Translations under genes and position numbers: made by a program
The notes under the pieces: model-generated
Seen by the model: only the letters and a program-made list of their open reading frames with translations
What the model was told of the DNA's origin: nothing
Database searches by the model: none
Assembly: GCF_000004195.4 (NCBI RefSeq)
Contig: NC_030678.2
Coordinates: forward strand, 60,109,378-60,173,377
DNA from: Xenopus tropicalis
Lineage: Eukaryota; Chordata; Amphibia; Anura; Pipidae
DNA length: 64,000 nt
Direction: 5' to 3'
Shown: in pieces, positions 14,074-23,381 of the stretch
Numbering within the stretch: the first letter of the stretch is position 1
How the letters are laid out: each line of letters starts with the position of its first letter

Positions 14074-15076
14074 GGGGGGTCATATATAAAGTTTGCGCAG
14101 TGCATATTTTATTTGCATATGGTTGTTTGACCTAAACAGTTGCATTTTCCACTGCTGTGCCCACAACCTTGCAAATGAGGTTAAAGTTTGCATGAGCATT
14201 GCCAGTGTACATGCTTCTTGTGAGCAAATGTAGCACCAATTTTCACTTTGCAAATATACATTTGTAAAATCCATTTAGTGAATATTTTTTACGTTTTGGA
14301 GTCATTCAGAAGTGTGTGCATAAATATTCATAATTTGTGAATAGGGATGTAGCGAACCTCAAAAAAAAAGTTTGCAAACCTGTTCGCGAACTTATGCCAA
14401 AAAGTGCGAAAGTTCGCGAACTTTGCGAACCCCATAGACTTCAATGGGAAGGCGAACTTTAAAACCTAGAAAAGCCATTTCTGGCCAGAAAACTGATTTT
14501 AAAGTTGTTAAAAGGGTGCCACGACCTGGACAGTGACATGCAGGAGGGGGATCAAGGGCAAAAATTTCTCTGAAAAATACGTTGTTGACACAGCGTTGCG
14601 TAAAAATGCAAGCTATTCCTATGTATACGCAAAGGCAGCTGGCAGACCTAGCGGAAATACGTGGCGTTTTTTGCTATTTCGCACTATTAGCACCATGGAA
14701 ACGGGATTTACTTACACCAGTACTAGGCTGAAAAACGCCATGTGTGGCTTGTGCTGCGTTTTTAGGCCGAGAAAAAACGCAGCGAAAAAACGCAGCGGAA
14801 AAACGCCTAAGGCGAACCCAAATTGCGAACATCGCGAACACCCGATGTTCACGCGAATTAGTTCGCCGGCGAACAGTTCGCTACATCTCTATTTGTGAAT
14901 ATGCCATATCTAAAAACTCTTAAGGACAATTACACTGCAAATAAAAAAAAAATCACAATTATGTTTGCAAGTCAATGTACCAATCTTGTCCAGCTTTATA
15001 AATATAAACATGGCAAGGGCAAATATTTTTACTGTGAAAATAATTTTGCAATGTGCAAATTTTATAAATGGGCCCC
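14074..15076. mobile_element. Harbinger-like MITE interrupted by a hAT element
   Basis: The left end GGGGGGTCATATATAAAGTTTGC matches the inverted right end (reverse complement GGGGCCCATTTATAAAATTTGC). The flanks share caa/aca, close to a 3-bp duplication but offset by one base. The two halves are separated by the 550-bp hAT element 14342-14891 with its own perfect 8-bp duplication. Without that insert the element would be about 445 bp. Confidence 0.6.
14342..14891. mobile_element. hAT-like non-autonomous element, family B
   Basis: The termini TAGGGATGTAGCGAACC and GTTCGCTACATCTCTA are inverted repeats. The insertion is flanked by a perfect 8-bp duplication, tttgtgaa (14334-14341 and 14892-14899), the hAT hallmark. 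Sub-terminal DNA is full of short direct and inverted gcgaac/gttcgc words, which in hATs serve as transposase sites. Most of the left half is shared, in inverted orientation, with the longer copy at 27050-27782. The 121-codon frame inside runs over the repeats and has no transposase similarity that I can see. Confidence 0.85.
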
Positions 15077-17099
15077 ACAATCACTTGCCTGCAGTTTCCC
15101 CTTTTGTTTACTAGCTTTGATAACAGAGTGAGCTCTACTACAGTTAAAATTAGCGCTGCTCAGAGTTGACTGGATAGCACCTTGCAGGGTAGGTAGAGTT
15201 ACAATGAATGTATGTTAGAAAGTAAGGTTTCTTTTTAATGGAGACCTGGGACCATTGAGTTTTATTTTACAACCCCTTTAAGCAGGAAAAAATCTATCTT
15301 TGTGTTATTTTTTAAGATATACAGCTTCCATTCACAATATGTTTAGCACAATTCTTATTAACCTGTACACTCCTTTATGAATTTGCCACTAAAACCCTAT
15401 TCAAATAGAAGACTAAAATATGCCTATTTACCCTTTTGATATGTATGCCCCATAATACTGCTTATGGTTTGTATGTTGTAGATCTCACAAATACTAAACC
15501 AATGCTTCATCTTCATTTTTCATACTGGGCCAGATTCACTTTACTGAGAAAAAGTTATCACGTGAAAAATCATGCGTGAGATTCAATTCAAGGAGAAAAA
15601 ACTTTTCTCTTAATTCAATTCCTGCTTTTTCCCCATAGACTTTAATAGAAAAACAGCAAATGCTCAGGTATCTATCTTGCCAAAGGTTTATGACCACTTC
15701 CTGCCACATTTTAATATAGTGTTTGGTAAGGGGTGGATCTCTCTCTCTTTTGGCCTCCATCTGTTTACCAGGTGGATGCTCCAGGGATCAACAAGGCCCA
15801 GAAGTGCGCAAGGAAAGTGAGATACAGTAGTTGGCTTTCTTTAGTAAGAGCAGCTCTTTTGTGTTTCAATCAGGAGTGACATCAGGAGCAGTCTTTTTTA
15901 CAGTCACTGCTGCCTTAGTGAAGTAGTGTCAAGGGTATCAGGCTTAGAGTATTCTCCCTGATCAAGTCTGCTGTTGGGATATGTGCCTTTAAAGGGAAAC
16001 CTTAAGGATATAAATCTACTTGCCCAACTGGTCCTCCATAGTGGTGCACCATCCTGATTTTTGCAGCCATCTTGTGCCTTTTAATGCCTGCCATTTCATC
16101 TGCATTGTGAATATTGATTTCCTTGCATTGCTATTGTCTTGGACAATCAAGTTATTAATTCCAGTCTCCTTCAAAATAACTCTTTACTGACACCCTACAT
16201 ATACACTCTTCCACATAGTAAAGGCCCATCTTTTGAAAGAGAGAGTCCAACCTACCCCATGAGCTAACCTATAACTAGCTGGACAAGGTCTTTTACAGCC
16301 AAAAGTGGTTCAGTACAATAGCTGGTCTTCCCCAGCCCTTCCCAATCACTCCATGCCAAACCCTAGCACCAGGCAAGTAGACTGAATTTGTTATCCAGCT
16401 TTCTGATAATTTATTCTATTATCACAACCTGTCTTGCCTTGCTAATATTTGCATCCCCCCCCCCCCCGTATCAGAGTGGGTGACTTTCAGAATGTTCAGA
16501 GAGTTAGATTGCTCTACATATGACAATTCAGAGCCACTCCAATTATCTTCACCAAACTGCAAATCTAACAAAATTTGAAAAATGAAAAAGAAAAATACTC
16601 AGGCTGACCTTCCAGACTGAATTCTTAAGTACATTTTGCTATAGAATTAAATAATACAGTTTAGTTTTTAAATTTCATTTTTTAGTGGCACTTAAATTGG
16701 AAATGCAAAAAGATTGGTCATGAATAATGGATCAGTGAAAAACACCATATATTGGATAATATATGATTTATACAATACATCTTATGAACACTGCTTAATA
16801 GTTTTTCTTCTTGTAATCACTGTGCTATGAAGTCAGTGTTAAAAGAAATCTGACACAAATGTTTTATCATGTTTTACCCCACCTACTGATTAAAGGCCTT
16901 GTCAATATTATTTAATAAGGCAATGTTTAATATCAAGCATCAAAATAAAAGCTATATGAACACAATAGACAGTTAGCATGCCCCAGCATAATACCCTCCA
17001 TATCATTAAGAAGTAAGGGATCATACATTTGCAAGTGCAGTCAGCAGAATTCCAGTGTTACTGCAGCCACAAGGGGGTGTTGCACCTGACACAAAACTT
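15077..17099. other. Mostly unrecognised; MITE end and C run
   Basis: At 15533 a GGGCCAGATTCACTTTACT sequence resembles a Harbinger-like left terminus, but no matching right end was found. A run of 12 C lies at about 16456-16467. I recognise nothing else. Confidence 0.4.
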
Positions 17100-17362
17100 G
17101 GCGAGATCAGGTAGAAGTCAATGGTAGATGTCCCTTCTCTGGAGGATCCTCCTTTTGCTTTGAAACTTTAGAGGTTTCAAATTTTTGTGCAACAATACGA
17201 AGAAGTTAATGCGACAATTTTAAAAAATCTGAATTTTCTTTTTTTGAATTTTCTTTCTGTGAATTTTCCCAAGCTGACTATTTTAGTTCAGACTCTTTAG
17301 TAAATGTAAGACTTTTTTAAAATAAAAAAATTAGAAATGTTAGAGTTATAGTAAATCTGCCC
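17100..17362. repeat. Dispersed MITE-like repeat, right end only
   Basis: The segment shares TAGAAGTCAATGGTAGATGT and a GTTTCAAATTTTTGTG-like stretch with 25915-26005. It ends TATAGTAAATCTGCCCC, the inverted form of a GGGGCAGATTTA Harbinger-like terminus. The left end is not recognisable. Confidence 0.45.
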
Positions 17363-17387
17363 CTTAATGTTTATTTTTATTTAGTGT

Positions 17388-17470
17388 ATTAAGATCTAAA
17401 TTACAGAAAGATTCCTTATCCGGAAAACACCAGGTCCCAAGCGTTCTGTATAACAGGTCCCATGTCTGTA
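17388..17470. repeat. Tc1/mariner-like MITE fragment (CAGGTATGGGACC family)
   Basis: This is the right-hand part of the family seen complete at 18722-19053: a TTACAGAAAGATTCCTTATC block, then ACAGGTCCCATGTCTGTA ending in TA. The left part is missing. Confidence 0.5.
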
Positions 17471-18721
17471 CTAACCAAGTCATTTTTTAAAGTTAAAGGC
17501 AGCTTTGCACTTTTTTAATGTAATTTGTCTTTTTTAATGTAATTTGTCTTATACCTGTGTGCACAAGGTCATTATTAAAATGCACTGTGGTAAAGAGTTT
17601 GTGCTTATATTCATTAAAGCAAAAGAACCAGTATTTGTGTTGACTCACATAGAGTATTATAAAATGTTCAAAATATAATTTGCCCAAACAGTCAAGATGG
17701 CTAACAACCTATACATCTTGAGCTGTAAAGTCTGTAGATCCCACAGAAGCATTAATTTTTCATTATTTCCTTTATTTTGTCTTGTGTTTAGTTGCCTGCA
17801 AGCAGAAAATGATAACTGTGTGGTGGTGGGGGGGCAGGAAACATAAACTTTTTGCTTAAAGTGACCCCGACAATTTGATCTAAATGTCAATTTCTAAAAG
17901 GGACTGGTATAATCATTTTCTGTGCATGAAAACATCTAGGTTTCATGCCTGAAACTGAGTTTGACCACAAAGTTCATCAAAAATTAAATGTCTGCTTTGA
18001 AAGGTTGGGTAGTTTTCCAGTTAAACTTTTTCAGGTGAATTTTTCAGGTTGCGAACTTATTTCCTTATCCCTGAGATTTGAAAATATTTTTGAAACTATT
18101 TCTCTAGTGTCAAAGAGTTTTGAGTAAACAATATATATAGCAATATGTATAGTATATATATATAGTAAACTTTTTAGTTCCTATTACTAAAATGTGTCAG
18201 TATTAATGAATATATTCTGTTTACTTTGTACACATGCCCATGGCTTATATATTATGCAGAAAGAGCTATTCCTGCTGAAAATCAAAGGTATTAGAAAATG
18301 CCTTGATGATCTTTGACCAGTAAAAAATAGATCTTAAGCCTGACACAAAACTTCTTCCTGACTTTGTGGATTGTGAAGCATTTCCAATGCCTTCTTTTGG
18401 ATTAAGACACAGAGTAGAGCAGCATAGGGAAATCTCTTTGGATGCTACAGAAAACATGTATAGTCCAGGGTTTGAAAATTGGTCTCTGATGCAGTGCCCA
18501 AGGGAAGGCAATGAATTGACCCTTTTCCTTATTTAAAAAAGCAATTAACCAAACAGTTTTTCAAGGTAAAAAATATGCACTTCTTTATTTAGTTAACCTG
18601 GTAAACTATTTTGTAAATATATTTAAAAAGTACAAACAAAACATATGCAGCAGCACAAATACAAAATCTTATAGGTACAAAATACAACATTCACAAGATA
18701 ATCAAAGGCACAAATTTCTAG
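17471..18721. other. No recognisable feature
   Basis: AT-rich DNA with a 17-bp direct repeat (tttttaatgtaatttgtct near 17512-17550) and a short AT-rich microsatellite around 18129-18166. No supported gene. Confidence 0.45.
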
Positions 18722-19053
18722 TACAGGTATCAGACCCCTTATCCGGAAACCCGTTATCCAGAAAGCTCCGATTTACGGAATGCCCGTCTCCCATAGACTC
18801 CATTTTAATCAAATAATTCAGAACTTTAAAACTGATTTCCTTTATCTATGTAGAAATAAAACAGAACCTTGTAATTGATTCCAACAAAGATATAATTAAT
18901 CCTTATTGGATGCAAAACAATCCTATTGGGTTTAATTAATGTTTTATTGATTTTTTAGTAGACTTAAGGTATTGAGATCCAAATTACAGAAAGACCCCTT
19001 ATCTGGAATACCCTTGGTCCCGAGCATTCTGGATAATGGGTCCTATACCTGTA
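18722..19053. mobile_element. Tc1/mariner-like MITE (CAGGTATGGGACC family)
   Basis: The left end TA-CAGGTAT and the right end ATACCTG-TA are inverted repeats, each next to a TA dinucleotide, which fits the TA target of Tc1/mariner. The interior has the family pattern of repeated TTATCCGGAAA / TTATCCAGAA words. Other copies lie at 25561-26154, 31428-31751, 57269-57520 and a fragment at 17388. No transposase is present. Confidence 0.6.
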
Positions 19054-19099
19054 CAATAACCCAAACAAATCAGAATAATGTTTGCAGTGACTAGTAATA

Positions 19100-19281
19100 C
19101 TAACTCTTGATTGGTTGCTATAAGGGATTAGACCTTTAGATAATATAAACACGAGCTATCTACTAAAGGTTACTTTGCTTTGATTTTCTAACTGTTGAAA
19201 TCTAATTGCTGATTGGTTGCCCTGGGCAACATCACCAGTAATGCTTTACTCCACTTTTTACACAGCATGATAAATATACCC
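19100..19281. repeat. Harbinger-like MITE fragment
   Basis: The right part, GGTTGCCCTGGGCAACATCACC through GCATGATAAATATACCCCC, matches the complete element at 38053-38234. The left terminus is absent or too diverged. It abuts the CR1 tail that follows. Confidence 0.55.
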
Positions 19282-19531
19282 CCTAGTTATGTTGTAATGG
19301 CAGATTCTGTTAATGCATTTAAGAGGGGCCTGGATGAGTTCTTGAACAAGCATAATATCCAAGACTATTGTGATACTAATATCTACAGTTAGTATTAATG
19401 TTTGTATATATAGTTTATGTATGTGTTGGTATAGATTGGTAAGTATAGGTTGTGTGTGCTGGGTTTACTTGGAAGGGTTGAAATTGATGGACTCTGGTCT
19501 TTTTCCCTATGTAACTATGTAACTATGTAAT
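19282..19531 (+). repeat. CR1-like LINE 3' end
   Basis: The reading on this strand starts inside the last ORF2 codons (DVVMADSVNAFKRGLDEFL-like, stop after NIYS). It continues through a 3' UTR with GGGTTGAAATTGATGGACTC and ends in tandem 8-bp units TATGTAAC (about 2.5 copies). This organisation, including the C-terminal FKRxLD motif and an 8-bp terminal repeat, is that of vertebrate CR1 elements. The copy is severely 5' truncated, as is usual for LINEs. Confidence 0.75.
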
Positions 19532-19849
19532 CATAAAAGTAAGGATTAAAAATAGGGGACTGGGCAAGCTTAATGCTGCCTCTGTATCAGACTGGAGACA
19601 ATCAGTTTATCTTTTCAGTTCATTTTATTATTAAAGAGTGCCATTTTAATTTCCCATACTGCATGATGTACTTAGAAAGTCTTGTGCTTTAATAAATACA
19701 AGGGTACCCAACAAGTTTAGTTTTTTATGTAGAAATAAATCCACTTGCTTGGTGGCTATGGATTATGTCTGATGCCTTTTTGGAAAATCGTTGCTTATTG
19801 TTATGTGAGGGAAATAAAACTGAACTGACTGAAAAGCTGCTGATACAAG
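19532..19849. other. Insertion-site flank, no feature
   Basis: Ordinary AT-rich sequence up to the target duplication of the chromovirus. Confidence 0.5.
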
Positions 19850-19854
19850 GGTAC

Positions 19855-20422
19855 TGTCACGACTAAGCAGGAAGCGTCACTGGAAGGAGTCGTTGAGGAA
19901 GGACCTCTCCTACACCTCCCACTAAGGAACACAGCCGCTGAGGATGAAACAGGACTGGAGCCAAGTGAAGGAGTGGCAGGAGTGCCGAACCAGGCGTCTT
20001 AGGCAAAAACGGAAGGCAATCGGATGGTCAGGCAGGCAATAGGTCGGTACAGGCAGCAGGATTCAGAATCGGAAGTCAGGCCGGGTCAAAATAACAATTA
20101 TCAATCAGGAAACAATGCTTGGCGTCTTTCACAAGGAAAATGATCACTTCGCAGTGATCCTAGGCCTCTGGCGTCTTTTTAAGCGTAATGCGCATGCGCG
20201 GGTGTCAAGACGCACGCCGGCGTCAGAGCGTGCGCGTGCGTCAAGGCGCGCGCCGGCGTCAGAGCGTGCGCGTGCGTCAAGGAGCGCGCCGGCGTCAGAG
20301 CGTGCACGTGCGTCAAGACGCGCGCCGGCGTCAAGACGCGCGCCGGCGTCATAGCGTGTGCCAGCGTCAGAGCGCGCCCCCTTGCGACCAGGAGGACGGC
20401 CACGACGAGCAGGTACCTTACA
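19855..20422 (-). repeat. 3' LTR (568 bp)
   Basis: Starts TGTAAGGTACC and ends in GTGACA on the minus strand, with TG/CA termini. It matches the 5' LTR closely except for extra minisatellite units that make it 90 bp longer. Differences outside the array are few (for example C versus T six bases from the right-reading end, and G versus A within cagccRctg) and two fall at CpG. The pol frame continues through its U3 and stops at 20144. Confidence 0.95.
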
Positions 20423-23326
20423 TTGCCCCCTCCCAAGGCACGGCCTCCGGACGTGCACCGGAGCGGGCTTTCCAGGACATCTCCTATGGAAGGATCGAAT
20501 CAGCCGAGGAGCATGGACATTTCTTACGGACTCCCAGGAATTATTCTCCGGCGAGTAACCCTTCCATTGGACCAAGTACTGCAAATGCCCTCTATGGAAT
20601 CTGGAATCAAGGATAGCCTGGACCTCGAATTCCTCCACACCCTGCACAGTTACCGGCTCCGGAGGCATCTCCACACGACCAGGGAATGGATTTCCTACCA
20701 CCTTCTTTAGGAGCGAGACGTGAAAGACAGGGTGAACCCGAAGATTAGCAGGTAATCTTAATTTGAAGGTAACAGGATTGATCTGTTCAACAATCGAGAA
20801 GGGTCCCATGAACTTTTGGCCCAACTTCTTGGTAGGACACGAGAGCTTAAGGTTGCGAGTGGATAACCAGACAAGGTCACCAACCTTAAATTCGGGATTT
20901 GGCTTCCGTCTTCTATCAGCATGTCTCTTATAGCTAAGTTGTGCTTCTCGTACAGCTTGTTGAAGAAAGTCAAAATTGTGATTTAAAAATAAAAGTCTGT
21001 CTTGAGCTGCAGGAACCGACACTTCAGATAGACCTGGCAGAGAAGTGAGATGAAAGCCATAATTGGAGAAAAAGGAAGTCTGTTTGGACGAAGTATGTAT
21101 AGCATTATTATACGAAAACTCCGCTAAGGGCAAGAGCGTAGACCAATCTTCTTGAGAATAAGAGGAAAAACACCTTAAGTATTGCTCCAAGGTTTGGTTG
21201 GTGCTTTCAGTCTGCCCATTCGTTTGAGGGTGGAATGCGGAAGACAGAGCGAGGTGAATATGAAGCCCTTGGCACAAAGATCTCCAAAACCGAGAGGTGA
21301 ACTGTGATCCCCTGTCCGAAACTACCACCTTGGGTAGGCCATGGAGCCGGAAGATCTCTCTAATGAACACCTCCGCCGTTGTAGCAGCCGATGGTAAGCC
21401 AGACAAGGGTATAAAATGAGCCATCTTCGTAAGCCCGTCAACCACTACCATAATCGTGTTAAACCCAGCAGACTTGGGAAGATCCACAATAAAGTCCATA
21501 GAGATCCTTTCCCAAGGTCTTTCAGGAACAGGAAGGGGCTGAAGTAGACCCATTGGGCGTGAGTGTGAATTCTTGAACCGGGCACACGTTTGACAGGAAG
21601 TAACATACTTAGCACAGTCTCTCATCATTCCAGGCCAAAAAAAATGTCTCTTGGCAAGTTCCTGTGTCTTGTAAACACCCAAATGACCAGACACCGGGTG
21701 GTCATGAATAAACTTAAGTACCTCAAGGCGTAAGTCTTCAGGGACAAAAATCTTATTATTTGCTATGAGGTACTTCTCTTGGCGGACAACATCCCCCGGA
21801 GGGTTGACAACAGACTCAGAAGCATCCTGGATCTTTTGTAGTAGTTCTGCGTGAAGTAGGAGAAAGTTGGAGGTGTGTAGAATCGTGCTGGAAGACGAAT
21901 TGTTTTCAGGAGCAGGGAACAGGCGAGATAAAGCGTCCGCTTTTCCATTCTTGGAACCAGGTCTGAAGGTTACATGGAAATTAAATCTGGAAAAGAAGAG
22001 CGCCCATCTGGCCTGACGAGGCCGAAGTCTCTTTGCAGATCGTAAGTATTCCAAATTCTTATGGTCAGAGAATACTAGGATGGGGTGAGCAGCCCCCTCC
22101 AACAGATGACGCCATTCTTGGAACGCCGATTTAATGGCGAGTAACTCTCTGTCTCCCACATCATAGTTCTGCTCAGAAGAGGATAGTTTCTTGGAGAAAA
22201 ATGCAATAGGGTGAAGCAGACTCTGTACGTCATTCCTTTGTGACAACACTGCTCCAATGGCATACTCCGAGGCGTCTACCTCTAAAACAAATGGGCGAGA
22301 GGGGTCAGGATGCTTCAGAATGGGTGCCGAAGTAAAGCGACTCTTGAGATCAGAGAAGGCTTGCTGGGCCTCAGGCGTCCAACAGAATTTCTTTAGCGAG
22401 CTGGTAAGGGCGGTAATAGGAGAAATAATCTTAGAAAAGTTCTTAATGAATTTTCGATAGAAATTGGCAAAACCAACAAACCTCTGCACAGCCTTGCGGC
22501 TATTTGGTGTGGGCCAATCTAGAACCGCTGAGACCTTACGAGAGTCCATCGACATTCCCTCAGGGGAGATGATAAAACCCAGGAATTCTATAGTTAATCT
22601 CTCGAATTCACATTTCTCCAGTTTTGCGAACAGTTTATGGGCTCGCAAACGAGAGAAAACTTGTTTGACATGGCATCGATGTTCTTCCAAAGAGGACGAA
22701 AAGATCAAAATGTCATCTAAGTAGACGATAACAAAGAGATCCAAGAAGTCCCTAAAAATATCATTCACGAAGTGTTGGAACGTTGCAGGAGCGTTACATA
22801 GGCCAAAAGGCATAACCAAATATTCAAAGTGTCCGTAACGTGTGCGAAAGGCTGTCTTCCATTCATCCCCCTGTCGAATACGGACCAGATTATACGCCCC
22901 TCGAAGGTCCAGTTTAGTAAATACTCGGGCGGAGCGTAGTCTCAGGAACAATTCCGGTATGAGTGGCAAAGGGTATCGATTCTTAATGATAATTTTGTTC
23001 AAATCTCGATAATCAATACAGGGACGTAAGGAGTGATCCTTCTTTTCGACAAAGAATATACCTGCTCCGGCAGGTGAGGTGGATGGACGAATGAACCCCT
23101 TTTTGAGATTTTCCTCAATATAGTCTTTAAGAACGATAAGTTCAGGTTCTGATAAAGGGTAGATTCGCCCAAAAGGAATAGCTGCGCCAGGAAGAAGGTC
23201 CACAGGACAGTCGTAAATCCGATGCGGTGGTAGTACATTCGCTCCTCTCTCATCAAAGACGTCTAGGAACTTGTGATAGGATTCCGGAATGAGCTTAAGC
23301 CGAGGATCAGAAGACAGGACCGACAA
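20144..23326 (-). CDS. pol: Chromovirus Pol: RT, RNase H, integrase, chromodomain, U3-encoded tail
   Basis: The 1060-codon frame from the first Met is open throughout; the same frame continues upstream to the protease junction, so this Met is probably not the true start. RT spans about residues 60-240, with FTKLDL (D140) and YLDD (202-205). RNase H is at about 345-470 (LEVDAS, D351; RELLAI; VFSDHK, D421; KADALS, D464). The integrase zinc finger lies at 543-581 (H543, H548, C578, C581) and the catalytic D,D,E at D611, D671 and E707, followed by the GPF module near 841. The chromodomain is at 898-948 (YLVQWKGY, then NSWE). The protein copies element RNA and integrates the cDNA; the chromodomain probably targets histone marks. 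Oddly, residues 969-1060 are encoded by the 3' LTR: a basic Arg/Ala/Asp-rich tail of 6- and 12-residue repeats, ending ITAK. No stop or missing catalytic residue was seen. Whether the tail is made or cleaved off is unknown. Confidence 0.95.
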   Translation of the reverse strand: MSVLSSDPRLKLIPESYHKFLDVFDERGANVLPPHRIYDCPVDLLPGAAIPFGRIYPLSEPELIVLKDYIEENLKKGFIRPSTSPAGAGIFFVEKKDHSLRPCIDYRDLNKIIIKNRYPLPLIPELFLRLRSARVFTKLDLRGAYNLVRIRQGDEWKTAFRTRYGHFEYLVMPFGLCNAPATFQHFVNDIFRDFLDLFVIVYLDDILIFSSSLEEHRCHVKQVFSRLRAHKLFAKLEKCEFERLTIEFLGFIISPEGMSMDSRKVSAVLDWPTPNSRKAVQRFVGFANFYRKFIKNFSKIISPITALTSSLKKFCWTPEAQQAFSDLKSRFTSAPILKHPDPSRPFVLEVDASEYAIGAVLSQRNDVQSLLHPIAFFSKKLSSSEQNYDVGDRELLAIKSAFQEWRHLLEGAAHPILVFSDHKNLEYLRSAKRLRPRQARWALFFSRFNFHVTFRPGSKNGKADALSRLFPAPENNSSSSTILHTSNFLLLHAELLQKIQDASESVVNPPGDVVRQEKYLIANNKIFVPEDLRLEVLKFIHDHPVSGHLGVYKTQELAKRHFFWPGMMRDCAKYVTSCQTCARFKNSHSRPMGLLQPLPVPERPWERISMDFIVDLPKSAGFNTIMVVVDGLTKMAHFIPLSGLPSAATTAEVFIREIFRLHGLPKVVVSDRGSQFTSRFWRSLCQGLHIHLALSSAFHPQTNGQTESTNQTLEQYLRCFSSYSQEDWSTLLPLAEFSYNNAIHTSSKQTSFFSNYGFHLTSLPGLSEVSVPAAQDRLLFLNHNFDFLQQAVREAQLSYKRHADRRRKPNPEFKVGDLVWLSTRNLKLSCPTKKLGQKFMGPFSIVEQINPVTFKLRLPANLRVHPVFHVSLLKKVVGNPFPGRVEMPPEPVTVQGVEEFEVQAILDSRFHRGHLQYLVQWKGYSPENNSWESVRNVHAPRLIRSFHRRCPGKPAPVHVRRPCLGRGQCKVPARRGRPPGRKGARSDAGTRYDAGARLDAGARLDARARSDAGALLDARARSDAGARLDARARSDAGVRLDTRACALRLKRRQRPRITAK
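20205..20360 (-). repeat. LTR minisatellite, 36-bp and 18-bp units
   Basis: CpG-rich tandem units, each a 36-bp pair of half-units built on GCGTCAGAGCGTGCGCG and GCGTCAAGACGCGCGCCG. The 3' LTR has three 36-bp units plus an extra 18-bp half-unit; the 5' LTR (about 25065-25105) has one 36-bp unit. The 90-bp length difference equals 36+36+18. All units are multiples of three, so the pol frame stays open in both LTRs. Confidence 0.85.
20426..20434 (-). promoter_or_regulatory. Polypurine tract
   Basis: GGGAGGGGG on the minus strand, followed by CAA and then the TG of the 3' LTR. Its position and purine content fit the plus-strand primer of reverse transcription. It is also coding, read as part of LGRGQ in pol. 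The three non-purine-tract bases before the LTR are slightly unusual. Confidence 0.7.
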
Positions 23327-23381
23327 CTCCTTCGAGGCCCAGTCATGACGAGAGCATTGGCCGGAAGGAAATGTTATTTGA

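Noticed and set aside
14533..14898. 121-codon plus-strand frame in the family B hAT
   Set aside because: It spans terminal repeats and matches no transposase; the sister copy does not keep it open.
20179..20616. Arg-rich open frames of 66-142 codons on both strands over the LTR minisatellite
   Set aside because: They follow the CpG-rich repeat units in other frames; only the frame continuous with pol has independent support.
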